This document shows positions 1 to 11,680 of a DNA stretch of 64,000 nucleotides, piece by piece. The stretch spans positions 16,504,336 to 16,568,335 of the forward strand of contig NC_083340.1 in assembly GCF_019175385.1 (NCBI RefSeq), given 5' to 3'. Both the position numbers and the translations under genes were made by a program. Numbering within the stretch: position 1 is the first letter of the stretch; every line of letters begins with the position of its first letter. A model generated the notes under the pieces. It was not told the origin of the DNA. It ran no database searches and saw nothing but the letters and a program-made list of their open reading frames with translations. Source of the stretch: Lycium barbarum. Lineage: Eukaryota; Streptophyta; Magnoliopsida; Solanales; Solanaceae.

Positions 1-30
1 GCGGTAAGTGAATTTTTGTGAGCATAATAC

Positions 31-179
31 CCTAGGAAGATCCTCGACCTACCCCCTCCGTCTTACCCCTCTTAGTAAGTGTTTAAAATAATGCATGAAA
101 AACAAAATAATATCCTAGGAAGATCCTCGACCTACCCCTCCGTCTTACCCCTCTTAGTAAGTGTTTAAAATAATGCATG
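31..179. repeat. Tandem duplication of a ~67-bp unit
   Basis: The block starting cctaggaagatcctcgacct and ending near aataatgcatg occurs at 31-97 and again at 114-179 with one or two differences and a short A-rich spacer. No coding sense is seen. It looks like a local duplication in eroded repeat DNA. Confidence 0.8.
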
Positions 180-2830
180 GAAAAAAAAAAATGTATGTAA
201 CAAACAAAAGAAAACAGTGCCTGTAACATTATCAGTAGCATAAAAGTATTGCTCAAGTAGTCATGCAACAAGTAAAACACGGAAAGTATGCATGCCATAA
301 CACAGTACTCCAAAATGTAACCCCGATATCCGCTTATGCGCTCGTCACCTCTCATATACGCTATCCCCATATACGTAGTATATCACAATTAAGTAAATTT
401 GGAAAACATTCCCTCGTTGAGGTCAAAACCTTGACTTGCCTCGGTGCCAAGCGACTCTAGCCTTCTTAAACCTTGCCTTTCTCTGCCTCGAATCGATCAC
501 ATGAGCATGACCTACTCATTAGAATACTCTACCTGATTAAACGAGTCCAAAGCCATATTGCAATATTAGACTAAGTCGAAGTTAAAGTCAACCAAAAATT
601 CCAACCCGAGTTCTGGGGTCAAATCCAAAGTTGATTATGTTTTCGGGTTACCCATAACCCTACGAGTCTAAATCTACAATTAGATTTCAACTCCGATATC
701 AAATCGACGCTCTCTTAAACCTAGGGCAAATCCCCTCTCCCATTTCCCCTTCCCTACCCCCATTTCAAAAGAAAAAAATGCTCCATGAAATTTAACCAAG
801 TGGGTAATCGCAATAATTAGTAAGAAATGCGGTAAAATTACTTACCCGATGTTTCTAGATGTAACCTCTCATAGATCCAAGTTCTCCCGAGCTTCCAAAA
901 CTCAACAATGGTAAAACAAACCACGAATTCCGGTTTTTGCACTTTTATACCTATCACAGTCATGTAGAGCCATCACACCCAGTATGGAAAAACTTGCACT
1001 GCACCATCATGCCAAAATTGCACGTTAGCATTGACCTCTGCGTTCCTTATGAGTGTTCGCGCCTGGCAATGACATGGCGCTAGCCTGCTCCGGCCTTCAG
1101 CGCGATAGCACATCACGCAAGTCTAGGAAATTTCCTTTTGCGTGATTGTGCCCCTTCAGCACGATTGTGCTCGCTCACCAGAATAATTGAACTGCACAAT
1201 TTAGATCTGGTTTTTGTTACCCAAACCCCATTGGAACCCCTCGAATCCCAACCAAAATCACCCACAAGTCCTAAGTGATCAATATAACTTGTACAAAGTT
1301 CCCAAACATGAACTTGAGCGATTTAACCAAAAATAAGGATTAGTTGTTACACATGATCATTCCACATAAGATCATCAAGTTAAGACTCATAGGTATGATT
1401 GTTATCCCTATTATTAAAGCTCGACTAGCGATTCATCAAAACAAACTCCGTGATTTACAGTAGCACAAGTAGTCAGGGATTTGTCACCTAAATTAATATC
1501 AACCTCAAATCCACATGTACTACTATTGCGCCATTTCACAATTTTCCTTTTAGGTCAAGAAGATCTCACATGAGCTTCACTCTTACCATTATAACACTTA
1601 CACTTTATAAGGGAATGCAGCAAAAGATTTACTATTACCTTCACTCCCACAAAAGAACAATCAACATAATGCATAATAAGGGATGAGATTCCTCATCCAC
1701 AAGTGCACAATTAGTGTCGAGCACAAATCTCATCAAAAGGCAAAAGCACTAGATTCACCATTTGCATTATTAAAATCATTATCTAAAGTCTCTTTACATT
1801 AATTGACCTTTAAAGCATCTAAAGAATTAAGTTTAACCATTTTACCACAAGTTTCTTCCTCAATGGACCATCTACCTTGATCTGTATGTGAAGTAGCACT
1901 TGGCAGTACTTGGCATTTTCTTGGTTACTTGAGATCTCTGTCGCTTGTATTTGTTGCTCAAAGTCACCATGGATGCTTTCTCAAAAACCTACATTGTAGA
2001 GTCAAGAACAATAGAAAACTAAGAGTTCGGAGGTATGAAGGTAAACAAAAAATATTCTTACTTAAGGTCTCATTTCATTCTCTTAATTCTTGTACCTCAA
2101 CATTCTTTTGTTTCACTTTTCTTTCTATTCTCAACTCTCTTTCAAACTCATTTTGATTCTCATGTTATTCTCTTGACATCCTACCCTCAATCACGACCTT
2201 TTTTTTGTAAAGGAAAACTCTGAACCCTTTGTGACTATAGAACACAACTATAAAGTAAGGCCTTCACTAGTCAAGTCGTAGTATAGTATAGTATCGACCC
2301 CACAGGGATTGGTAGGAGTAATGGTCAAAATTTGACATCTAATGCATATTTGCGTTCAAGTCCAGAATTGTAGCACGAATGATTCCGCTTAAAAGTGAAC
2401 TAAAGTTTATTTTAGGGATATTGTTTGGGACTTATCATTTCAAAGTCCTATTTAAACTTAAAAGTTTTTCATTAGTTAGGGAACTTTTGGATGATCATAG
2501 GTAACTTTTTTGAGAGAGAATTGGACCTCTTGGTTCGAGTTCGACTTTGGATTTCTTCTTTTCAAAGATTGTGATTTTTAGGATAATCCTTCTCGTGTTC
2601 TATATCTGAGGTTTTAGCTCCCCCTACTTGGGAGGCGATCGGGTTAGTGTTTTGATTGTTGCCTAAGACGTTCATCTAAGGTTTTAAATTTCTTCTTTGA
2701 TTGCGTATTTTAATCAAATTCTATCTTCAATTTGCTTTCAGTTATTGTTTTGTGATATTTCGCTGCTTTGTGTACCTGAATCATATCACTCTATGTATTT
2801 CCATCTTTTGCATATGAAAACATTTACCAG
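180..2830. other. Eroded intergenic/repeat DNA, possible LTR remnant
   Basis: I see no convincing gene here. The part from about 540 to 1351 resembles the interior of a reverse-oriented plant gypsy LTR: phrases built on gcgcgatagc and cacgattgtgc, and a terminal tgttaca at 1345-1351. I cannot find the opposite end or a target duplication, so this is a recollection-based guess. From 1352 to 2830 the sequence is AT-rich, with a short gtata repeat near 2278-2295 and an intron-like T-rich stretch before the putative exon at 2831. Confidence 0.3.
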
Positions 2831-3136
2831 GTATCGTCTCCGGGTATTGAAAGGGTTATTCGTATTCCCCAAGATCTTGACCGTTTCAAGGACCGTCCTA
2901 TGTATGTAAAATATGTTAGTGATGAAGTGGCTGAGGGTGGATCGTCATCTGAATATGATGGTGTTCTCAGGCTTGTCTCCTTCAATCTGGAAACTTGTAT
3001 TTGGGGCTTAGCAGATGTTAGGTTGAATAGAGAAAGGGCAGGAAAAGGAAGACCTCTAAGCAAAAAGCAAAGAGAGTGGCGTTTGGAGACACCATTTACG
3101 TCCTTGCGTTTAGTCCGTTTGTATTCTGAAATGTAG
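2831..3136 (+). CDS. Putative terminal coding exon of an unrecognised host protein
   Basis: An open frame of about 102 codons follows a plausible splice acceptor (tttaccag, ending at 2830) preceded by a T-rich, intron-like stretch, and closes with TAG at 3134-3136. An ATG at 2900 lies inside the frame, but the frame stays open upstream to the acceptor. The translation is mixed and charged, with segments such as RVIRIPQDLDRFKDRP, CIWGLADVRLNRERAG and SKKQREWRLETPF. It does not look like a low-complexity shadow frame, and no retroelement motif is visible. I do not recognise the family. Upstream exons are not identified, so it may equally be a captured or pseudogenised fragment. Confidence 0.4.
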   Translation, partial: VSSPGIERVIRIPQDLDRFKDRPMYVKYVSDEVAEGGSSSEYDGVLRLVSFNLETCIWGLADVRLNRERAGKGRPLSKKQREWRLETPFTSLRLVRLYSEM

Positions 3137-3899
3137 AAAATTGTGGAAGTTCATATATATTTAGTCACAAAGGGTTCTGAGTTCTCCTTTACTCGAGAAA
3201 TTCATTAGGGTACAAGATATGGAAGTTTGTAAGAAATTGGATTATAACATTTTCAAAAATATGTTTAGCATATTTATACGTTTTGCTACTCATAATCTGA
3301 GTCAGCTATTGCTTAATATCCATTCTTGTTCAAATCCACCTAAACTATCATGTAAATTTAATTGGCAATTAAATATGTACTATGATTTCACACATAATTG
3401 CTTAAACTTTTAACCTAAATAGTAGAAGCACTTCCATACCAACATTTTGCTGTAACCCGATGGAAAGATTTCTTTTTCCACCATTGAACGCCAAATCAAG
3501 GAGATAAAGTGAAGCTCTCATTGACCTGTCCGCTAGTAGATCAATCTTTACTCAAAGGAATAATTAGCTTCATGAAAATATTTATCCCCACATTAGCGGT
3601 GTTTGGACCAAATTAATGAATGCAAGATGTTTTGCATATGAACTTCTATTGCCTAATCAATGATTAAGTTATTTGTTTTTCACCTTAATTGTAACTTTTT
3701 AGGTTGAGAGAGCAGAATTGTCCTCTTAAATATACTCGCTAGACTGTAAAATATTCAAGTGTCAAACTTTTACCTTAAAAAGGGAAAAGAAAAACAGAAA
3801 AAAATCTATTGAGAAAACTATTAACAAACTCCTCACCAACAGTGAAACCTTCGAATTGAGTTTGCATTGCCTCAACTAGCTACCGGAAATGCTTTGGGG
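3137..3899. other. Non-coding AT-rich stretch
   Basis: This follows the possible exon and could hold its 3' untranslated region. No repeat, RNA gene or conserved frame is recognisable. Confidence 0.4.
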
Positions 3900-4138
3900 C
3901 TTATTTGTTTATCCCTCATATAAAACTAGCTTCACATGTGGACAAGGTTGTTCACGGATGCTTATTTGTTTATCCCTCATATAAAACTAGCTTCACAGGT
4001 GGACAAGGTTGTTCACCGATGCTCTTTTGTTTATCCCTCATATAAAACTAGATTCACAGGTGGACAAGGTTGTTCACGGATGCTTAGTTTATCCCTCGCA
4101 TAAAACTAGCTTCACAGGTGGACAAGGTTGTTCACGGA
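3900..4138. repeat. Minisatellite, four copies of a ~61-bp unit
   Basis: The unit contains tttatccctcatataaaac followed by ttcacaggtggacaaggttg. It repeats head to tail at 3900-3960, 3961-4021, 4022-4082 and 4083-4138; the last copy is slightly shortened. Copies differ at only a few positions, so the amplification looks recent. Confidence 0.93.
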
Positions 4139-4167
4139 AAATCGAATTATCGAATCAAATTGTAGAG

Positions 4168-4472
4168 AAAAACTGAAATTTTTTGGTTTGGTTTTATTTT
4201 CTAATTTTAAAAATCGATAAAATTTGAGTTGGTTTTCATTTTAAGCAAAAATCAACCAAAATAGCCAACTAAATAAATATTTATCTAAAAATTATAATTG
4301 CACACACACACTCAGAGAGAGAGAGAGAGAGAGAACCGACATTTTCTGGTTTGGTTTTATTTTAATTTTAAAAATCAATAAAATTTTAGTTGGTTTTCAT
4401 TTTAAGCAAAAAATCAACCGAAATAGCCAACTAAATAAATATTTATCTAAAAATTATAATTGCACACACACA

Positions 4473-4532
<60 letters not shown>
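4168..4532. repeat. Duplicated ~160-bp segment with CA, GA and TA microsatellites
   Basis: A segment beginning ggtttggttttatttt and ending with a CA run occurs twice (about 4178-4312 and 4350-4475). The first copy runs into a GA microsatellite (4313-4334), the second into a TA microsatellite (about 4476-4532). It probably arose by slippage or unequal exchange at the dinucleotide tracts. Confidence 0.85.
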
Positions 4533-4534
<2 letters not shown>

Positions 4535-4610
4535 CAAACTAGAAAGTAAAAGCAAAAAATTGGATACTATAAAGGCAAACACCTAAATTATATATATACG
4601 TATATATTTT

Positions 4611-4720
4611 TTGGCCCCTCCCACTAGGAACTCCCCTTTTGCTCCGTTGGTGACTCGAACCCGCAACCTTCGGATTGAAGGTGGAGGGTCTGAGCAACCC
4701 CCTCTTGTCGATAACTTAGT
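4611..4720 (-). mobile_element. tRNA-derived SINE fragment
   Basis: Read on the minus strand, the segment contains a Pol III B-box-like gggttcgagtcacc (plus strand 4649-4661), an upstream tRNA-like portion with gggggttgctcagaccc, and a downstream tail containing ggggagttcctagtgggagg. This layout is typical of Solanaceae tRNA-related SINEs. The A box is weak and no target duplication was identified. It is not a tRNA gene because no cloverleaf closes. Confidence 0.55.
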
Positions 4721-5269
4721 ATCTCACAACGAGATCTTTAATTCTTTTTGCACAAAATCTAATTCATGAATTTATATATTGATTTTTTTCTCGAAGAAAA
4801 ACCATTAAAACTTGGAATCCAATGGTGAAAATTGAGGATTTTAGACATGAACCCAACAAAAACAAAATCAAGGATTTGAGTGACTAATATAACTTTAAAT
4901 AAACATTTAAGAATAGATTTAGACTCGTGCGGTTATGAGTAACTCATATTTGAATTTATTTTGAGGTTTGATTATGTTGATCGAATCTTAAATTATGCAG
5001 TTGACTCTAATTGCCTTGTTGGACCCCGTTATTCTTTTACATAGATTTCAATTGTTTCGTGGATTGTGGAAAGACGCTGTGAAAGGTTAAGTTTAGCTCA
5101 AACCGAGCTAAGTTATGACTACCTTAATAGTGTTTTTCCAAACTTGAATTATGTTACATAATTTACTGTATATATTAGGTGACTAACATATATGCAGGCA
5201 TTGGAGTATTATATTGGATATATTGTGCTTATTTGACTATGCACAGCTTGCTCTATTTGTGGTATGATT

Positions 5270-5660
5270 AAAAACAACAACCCAGTGTAATTCTACAAGT
5301 GGGTATGGGGAGGGTAGAGTGTACGCAGAACTTACCCCTACTAGAGAGGTTGTTTCGGATAGACCCTCGGCTCAAGGAAAAACATCTCAAAGCCGGTCAG
5401 AAGTGAAGAGACCATGGTAGAATACTATAGGAAGCATGATAAAGCATTTTGAAAAGTAAGAGTAACTACAACAAAATAATACAATAATTGAAGTACGAGA
5501 AACAACAGATAGTAATTAATAGAATCGGCAGACAAGAAACTACAGGAGAAATACTATGATTACTAGTATGGAAGGATAAGCTAGGCAACGTTCTACTACG
5601 TACTAACTTTTTACCCTAATCTGTGTCCTGCACAACCTTCTATCTAAAGTCATGTCCTTG
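5270..5660 (-). mobile_element. Au/TS-like SINE with attached composite sequence
   Basis: The first 110 bases (aacaacaacccagtgtaatt through gtgtacgcag to agaccctcggctcaag) match, from memory, the very common plant SINE that on its own sense strand runs from gagccgagggtcta to a TTG-repeat tail. The tail corresponds to aaaacaacaa at 5271-5280, so the element lies on the minus strand. The sequence continuing to about 5660 (ending near aaagtcatgtcctt) recalls a composite repeat often attached to this SINE in Solanaceae. The exact family name needs a library search. Confidence 0.6.
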
Positions 5661-5800
5661 GTAGTTGTACATATTGTATATGCTAGTATAATGTTATAAG
5701 CATATGATACATGCTAGAATAACATTATGGAAATTCATGTGTAAGTTAATTTTAATGGTTTTGACTATTTTTCATGTACTGTTCATATATGTTGATTTTC

Positions 5801-5815
5801 ATATATGGTTCACAC
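5801..5815. repeat. Target-site duplication of the LINE (3' side)
   Basis: atatatggttcacac directly precedes the T-run that is the LINE poly(A) tail on the minus strand. It matches 14 of 15 bases of atatatggttctcac at 35099-35113. Confidence 0.8.
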
Positions 5816-5887
5816 TTTTTTTTTTTTTTTTTGCTGAAAGGATGGAATTGCATAAAAGGAAAACATAAGTGGGTTAATCTTTGCAGA

Positions 5888-6735
5888 TTATCCCATAGAG
5901 TCATGACAAAATGGGGAAGACCTTAATGGTGCTATCCCTAAAGCATTTTTTGATAAGTCTTGCTGTAATAAAGAAGTGATAAAAGTATGAGGAGCATTCC
6001 AAAATAGTGTTTCTCCCCCTCCTATCACTTGGACTTGTAGAGAGCTCCCAAACTTTGCAAGCTTGTCTGCAACCTTGTTTGCTTCACGGCTCTTGTACTG
6101 CACCGGGGGGTTGCTCATTGCTGCTAGTAGGAAGCTGCAATCAAGCAATAAATTGGTGTGAGCACATATAGTTGTGTTGTGTGCAAAATGATCTACGAAT
6201 ACCTGAGAATCCATTTCCACTATAAGTGGGAAAAGATTCGTTGTAAAAGCAAGTTCCAGGCAATGAAGAGTGCTTGCATTTCTGCATGCAGTGCTGATTG
6301 GGCAATGAGTCGCTTTGCAAAACCTTCTCTCCAGTGTCCTGAGGAGTCTATAATCAGACCTCCTGCTCCACCAATGTGCTCCATGTTACCATGGGAGCCA
6401 TCAGTGTTTAGTTTGAAAAAGTGAATGGGAGGATTATCCCATTGATGGGGGTTAGCCTGGATGGTGGTTGGGGTAGAGTGGGCTGAGTAAATGTGGAAGA
6501 ACTCAAGGGTGTGAGTAACAATGGTGTAAGTGTTGGTGTAGAGATTGAGGTTATTGAAAACATTAGAATTGCGGTTTAGCCAGATATGCCAAAGTGCAAA
6601 GGGGATGAGGGTGTGAAGTGGAAGTTCCTGATTATGAGTTCTGATGGTGGTGGCAGAGGTGCAATGAGTTTTTAGCCAATCTAGGAAGTTATCATTGTCA
6701 GGTAGGGTTAGGGAGAGGTGCTGCCATACCAAAAT
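5888..6735 (-). pseudogene. LINE RNase H domain (C-terminal), frameshifted
   Basis: The upstream half ends with a classic RNase H start (FKLNTDGSHGN, then GGAGGLIIDSSGHW and HAEMQALFIAW). The downstream half continues with EMDSQVFVDH and finishes with SREANKVADKLAKFG. The four acidic catalytic positions are all visible: D in NTDGS, E in HAEMQ, D in EMDSQ, D in KVADKLA. A frameshift near 6220-6245 separates the halves. The section before the RNase H (LIPFALWHIWLNRNSNVFNN) is the usual linker of plant L1 ORF2 proteins. The protein would be the 3' end of ORF2, acting on RNA in reverse-transcription hybrids. It is inactive here. Confidence 0.88.
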
Positions 6736-6805
6736 ATTTTTAGGGCATTAAAAAAATTTGCGGTAGCAAGTTTCGGGAGAGTTGCAGTGTTTGCAAAGAT
6801 TTGAG

Positions 6806-7205
6806 TTAATGATGTTTCTGTGATGTAGGAGGTTTGCAAAAGGTTGTGTTCCTATTGTATTTCTTTTTGAGAACCTGGACCCAAAGACTATCTTTATTGT
6901 TGTGCATTCTCCAGAGTAAGCTAGAGACTAAAGAGATGTTTTTCCTAGTAGCCTGGCTTAGTCCCAGTCCTCCCTGAGCTTTGGGTCTAGCTACAGCGCT
7001 CCAATTTACTAGGTGAAATTTTTTATTTTCTGGGGTGGTACCCCAAATGAAGTTTCTTTGGATGCGATCTATATGTTTGCGAGTGGAGGTGGGTAGATAG
7101 TTTAGTTGCATTTGATGTACAAGGATGGCATTAAAGATAGCCTATGTGAGTGTGCATCTGCCTGCCATGCTCAACATTTTGGTCTTCCACCCTTTTAGTC
7201 TGATA
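6806..7205 (-). pseudogene. LINE ORF2 segment downstream of the RT fingers/palm
   Basis: The frame contains LPTSTRKHIDRIQRNFIWG, then HLVNWSAVARPKAQGGLGL and SLLWRM. This is the well-known conserved stretch between reverse transcriptase and RNase H in plant L1 ORF2. It is separated from the RNase H part by stops near 6740-6800, and from the RT core by the foldback inserted at 7215. Confidence 0.88.
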
Positions 7206-7214
7206 TTCATTCTA
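7206..7214. repeat. 9-bp target-site duplication of foldback element
   Basis: ttcattcta here is repeated exactly at 8205-8213 on the far side of the foldback element, interrupting LINE sequence that is otherwise continuous. Confidence 0.9.
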
Positions 7215-8204
7215 CGGAAAAGGTCCAAAAATATGACCTATTCAAAAAGGCTTATAAATACCCTCCTTCCACCTTTTGGTTTAAAAATACCCTTCCATCC
7301 ACCTTTTAGGTCTAAAAATACCCTTAAGGTTTGTTTTTGGCTCAAATATACCCCTCAAACTAACAAGTTAAAATTAACTCTTTTAAAAAGTCAAATGGCA
7401 ATTTGTAATTGGTCAATAATAAAATTCCGTAATTTAAAAAAAATCCAGATTTAAAAAAAAAATGCCAATAATAAATTGCCAGTAATTTAAAATTCCAGAT
7501 TTAAAAAAAAAATTGCCAATAATAAAATTCCGTAATTTACATATTTTTTTTAAAAAAAAAATTGTGTGGCAACTTAAAAATTAAAAATTAAAAAATATGA
7601 ACGAAACTGTTTTTTTTTTTTTTTTTTTTTTTACATTTCGTGAATTAATCAACGAAATATGTTTTTTTTTTGCATTTCGTGAATAAAAAAACGAAATAGG
7701 AAATTATAATTTTTTTTTTCATTTCGTGTATTAAAAAACGAAATAGGATAAAAAAAAATTATTTTCGTTCATATAAAAACAAAATTGGAAAATTGGACAA
7801 AATATATTTTCCAATTTCGTTTTTATATGAACAAAATTATTTTTTTATTCTATTTCATTTTTTAATACACGAAATGCAAAAAAAAATTATAATTTCCTAT
7901 TTCATTTTTTTATTCACGAAATGCAAAAAAAACAAAAAAAAACATATTTCGTTGATTAATTCACGAAATGCAAAAAAAAAAAAAACAGTTTTGTTCATAT
8001 TTTTTAATTTTTAAATTAAATAATATATGTGTCCAATCACAAAATGCCATTTGGCTTTTTAAAAGAGTTAACTTTAACTTTGTTAGTTTGAGGGGTATAT
8101 TTGAGCCAAAAACAAACCTTAAGGGTATTTTTAGACCAAAAGGTGAAAGGAGGGTATTTATGAGCCTTTTTGAATAGGTCAAGGGTATTTTTGGACCTTT
8201 TCCG
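7215..8204. mobile_element. MULE-like foldback element, 990 bp, in the LINE
   Basis: The termini cggaaaaggtccaaaaata and tatttttggaccttttccg are inverted copies, and similarity continues inward for roughly 200 bp on each side (aaggtttgtttttggctcaa and its complement). The middle is also palindromic, with repeated catttcgtgaat / attcacgaaatg modules among long A and T runs. There is an exact 9-bp duplication and no transposase. Long TIRs plus a 9-bp duplication suggest a non-autonomous Mutator-like foldback; the family label is inferred. Confidence 0.85.
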
Positions 8205-8213
8205 TTCATTCTA

Positions 8214-8590
8214 TCTAGGATTGGTTGATAGTCAGTAGCTCTGGGGTGGTGATTTGTGATGGGGAGGCCAAGGTATTTGCCAAAGTTTTGGGACTATTTG
8301 ATGTTGCACATTGTAGAGATTTGGATGACAGATTCCTGTGATGCACTTTTGGAGAATAGGATTTTTGACTTCTTAAAGTTAATTTTCTGACCTGAGTGGT
8401 GTGCTAGATCATTGAAGGTGTGGATTACGGATGAAGCAGTGTGGGTTATGGCTTCTCCAAAGAGTACAATATCATCAGCAAAGAATAAATGGGAGAGTAG
8501 GGTCTAGATTGGCTTATTTTGATGGGTTTCCAATTGCTTATGTCAGTTTCATAATCAATTCTTCTGCTAAGGGCTTGCATGCATATAATG
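8214..8590 (-). pseudogene. LINE reverse transcriptase core with FADD motif
   Basis: The minus strand encodes CMQALSRRIDYETDISNW, then the catalytic palm motif FFADDIVLFGEA (FADD at about 8468-8485), then HHSGQKINFKKSK and FGKYLGLPITNH, all L1-type RT motifs in the correct order. A -1 frameshift lies between the DYET segment and FADD, and a stop follows near 8300. The upstream continuation of the same RT domain is 22.7 kb away at 31281. The break falls exactly at the 5-bp duplication of the inserted LTR element, which confirms the two parts were once continuous. Confidence 0.92.
8586..8590. repeat. Target-site duplication (taatg) of LARD1
   Basis: taatg precedes the TG of the 5' LTR and recurs at 31276-31280 directly after the terminal CA of the 3' LTR. 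Confidence 0.92.
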
Positions 8591-9375
8591 TGTTACATCC
8601 CGTGTTTTTTGGAAAGCGTGCGAGTTAAATGACATTAGCAACTGAAACAAGGTTATTCCTCAAGCTTATAGGTGGTTAAAGTGATGGTACAGATGGCTTG
8701 TAAATATTAGAAGATAAACAAATCGAAGAAAATTAAATTTCATTAAGGTTCAACGTTTATTTGAGGGAAATACGGTCCAAGCTATAATACCCCGTATTTT
8801 TGGACTAGGAAATTGAACCGTCCATCATGAGCAAATTTACCCGAGTTCGGAAAATTTGATTTTATTCAAGCATGCAAATCAAGAGCTCGGTGTGTAAAAG
8901 GATGAAGTCCTGAAATAATTTAAGATGGAAAAAGTATGATAACGAGGACTGGAAATAATATTTGGTGTTTGTATAAAGAGGCTATGAACTAGAGTTATAC
9001 CACATGATTATGATAATGAGTATATGAAGTATGTCATAAGTGATCAATATTTAAGTGAATTGAGTCAAGAAATTAATTAGAACGGAGATAAATATTATTT
9101 GGAGAAATGCCTGTAAGTTATCGACATGTGGCAGCCAATATACATATACACGCGCATAAGAGTTTTTTTAAAAAGAAGGGTACAAGAGCATTTGTTCCTT
9201 AGCAATGTCACGTGAAGAAGTAAAACATGGGTAGTTTTTATTTATTACAAATTGTGGGCCATCCCACATGGTCTTCATTGACCATTTCCGTACTTGAAAT
9301 ATTTAAAGGAAAAGTTTTTGCCTTGGAAAGTTGAGAATGCTGCTGGTGACAACAAGGTTGGAAATTGATCACTAA

Positions 9376-9638
9376 GAGCCCGTTTGGATTGGCTTACAGC
9401 TTAAAGCTGTTTGCAGCTTATAAGCTGAAAAAAATAAGTTGAGGTAGTCCAATTTATTTTTTTTGGCTTATAAGTTGTTTTCAGCTTATAAGCTGCTTTA
9501 GATAAACTAAGTCAAATGGGTCCAATTATTTTTTTGAGCTTATTTTAAGCATAAAATGACTTTAAGCTTGCCAGCCAAACACTCAAAAAAGCTGAAAACA
9601 GCTTATAAGCCAACTTATAAGCCAATCCAAACGGGCTC
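9376..9638. mobile_element. Tourist-like (PIF/Harbinger) MITE in the LARD1 5' LTR
   Basis: The 263-bp element begins gagcccgtttggattggctt and ends with the complement aagccaatccaaacgggctc. It is flanked by TAA on both sides (9373-9375 and 9639-9641). The 3' LTR of the same element has the empty site gatcactaaagcatgcc, so the boundaries are certain. The interior is short and non-coding. The 3-bp TAA duplication points to PIF/Harbinger. Confidence 0.95.
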
Positions 9639-11562
9639 TAAAGCATGCCATGTTTCCACGTTTTGGTCTTATCACAGTGGAATTCTTATATTTTAAGTGG
9701 GTCCAAGATGAATAAGTCATTATTGGTGATTATATAAATCTTTTCTTATCCTTTACATGGAAAATCTGCAAAAAATAATCTGTGGCTTCTCACATTTTTT
9801 TTCCCGTTAAGAGCTCCAAGAACAAATTCTAATGCTATCAAAGAATACAGATCAAAATCTTCAAGCAAATCAGAGATCTGTTGGAAATGAATTAAGATTG
9901 AAGCAGAATAATTCTTGGTATATGAGGTAAGAATTCTCCTCTACTAAATATATTTAAATTCGTTCAGGTCATAATTAAATTGTGAGACAGAAACTACGAA
10001 ATTAATTACGGAGGTGAACGATTATGATTGGATTATTATGGGAGAGAAAGGAATTAAATAAAAAAATTTAGTGGACAAATGGTATGTTAACATGCACACC
10101 ACGTATCCATGATTAGGGACAGCAAACTGACACCTTTCATGACATTTTGTTGGTGGCATGTTGAAGACAAATGATAAATGTATATATGTTAAAGTGAAGA
10201 GTGGACTCATGGTCCCTAATTAAAAAGTTGTGCTTGAAATCATTCCTTTCAAAAGGGATAATTCTCTTAAGAACGTATGGAGCAGCAAAATATATAGGAA
10301 GCAGCTATATACTTCATTTTTAAAGGCATGAAAAATGTACAAGTTACGTTGAAGCAACACAATACGGCAAACGACCTCGAGCCCTCGCCGACTACTTGAT
10401 TTTGGCGTCGCTTTCCTCCGGTTGATAGCAAATCGGAGATTTCTTTGAAGTGAAGTTAGATGGAAGAAGATCATTTGTTGACATATAAGGTAAGAAATCC
10501 TCTCTCCTAGATGTATTTTAATTATCCGAGTCGTATCTACGTTGCTAGATGAAAGAATTACGAAAACTATATCGGGAATCGGATAAATTATTGTTGTTAT
10601 CATACGGACTGTTTGGTGGTTATTATAAATTATTTAGTGAGCTGGAATATCGTGAAACGTGCTGTAGTTATTGTTATCCTGCTTGTTGTTATACAATGTA
10701 TATACGAAAATAAAGAAGTGTATACAAGTATCGATATAGGAATTGATGGAATAAACGTGAACTTACGAATAGAATTGTCAATTGATATAGTTGGAGTTGT
10801 GGGCTATTTTTCTTGTTGTAAATATATGATATAAAGCCGGGATTTGTGGTAAATGATGTCCTTATCATATTGAGAATATTTTTAAGGTTAAGAAGAAAAC
10901 ATACGAAAAGGTGTCATGGAGTATACGGATTGTAATTCGAGCTTGTCGCTCGTTATAGAGTATTATGAAATTGTTATGGACATGCATGTTGTGTTTTTGG
11001 GATTTATTTGTTGTTGGGCTGATATACCAAATTGGGAGGTGCTAATGGTATAGAGGAGATGCTGCCCGTTTCGTTTTAGAATTAAGTCATCAATTAATAT
11101 ATATGATATGCGAAAGCCTTCTTAAGTCGCGTGCGTATTCTTACGATTATAGGTTTATCATATTAATTGTGGAAGTTCTTGGCTGGACTAAGCTCTTGAA
11201 CGACGTAAGGTATGTGAAGTTAACCCTTATTTCTTTTTGACATGGTCTTTGTGAAATGAATAGACGATATATATACGATTCCAAAGAAATTCCTAATCCT
11301 AGAGCCACTAGGATGGCTAATGATCTTGATTCCCCTAACTTATATTTTTTTGTGTGTGTGTGTTTTGATATGTACATATGATTTCAAAGTTTCATTTTGA
11401 TATAATCCACGGGGACATCCGAAAGGTATTTGATATGACTATTATTTGAAACTGCAAATGGTGGTTCGTGTTGACTATTCTATTGAGTCCTTGAAAATGT
11501 TTTAAATTGCATATAGTTTCTCACTACTCTGCTCGTGCATGCCTCAATATATCTTTCACCGA

Positions 11563-11637
11563 GTCCCGGGCCGGGTATGTTATCGTGCACAGTTTCACTG
11601 CATTGTTCACCGAGTCCCTCACTAGAGGGCCGGGTAC

Positions 11638-11680
<43 letters not shown>

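Noticed and set aside
2270..2330. Organelle DNA insertion suggested by tcgaccccacagggattgg
   Set aside because: The phrase is too short and the flanks are ordinary AT-rich nuclear sequence. Similar phrases occur in plant retroelements.
4611..4720. tRNA gene
   Set aside because: Only a B-box-like motif and part of the arms are present; no full cloverleaf, and the tail matches SINE structure.
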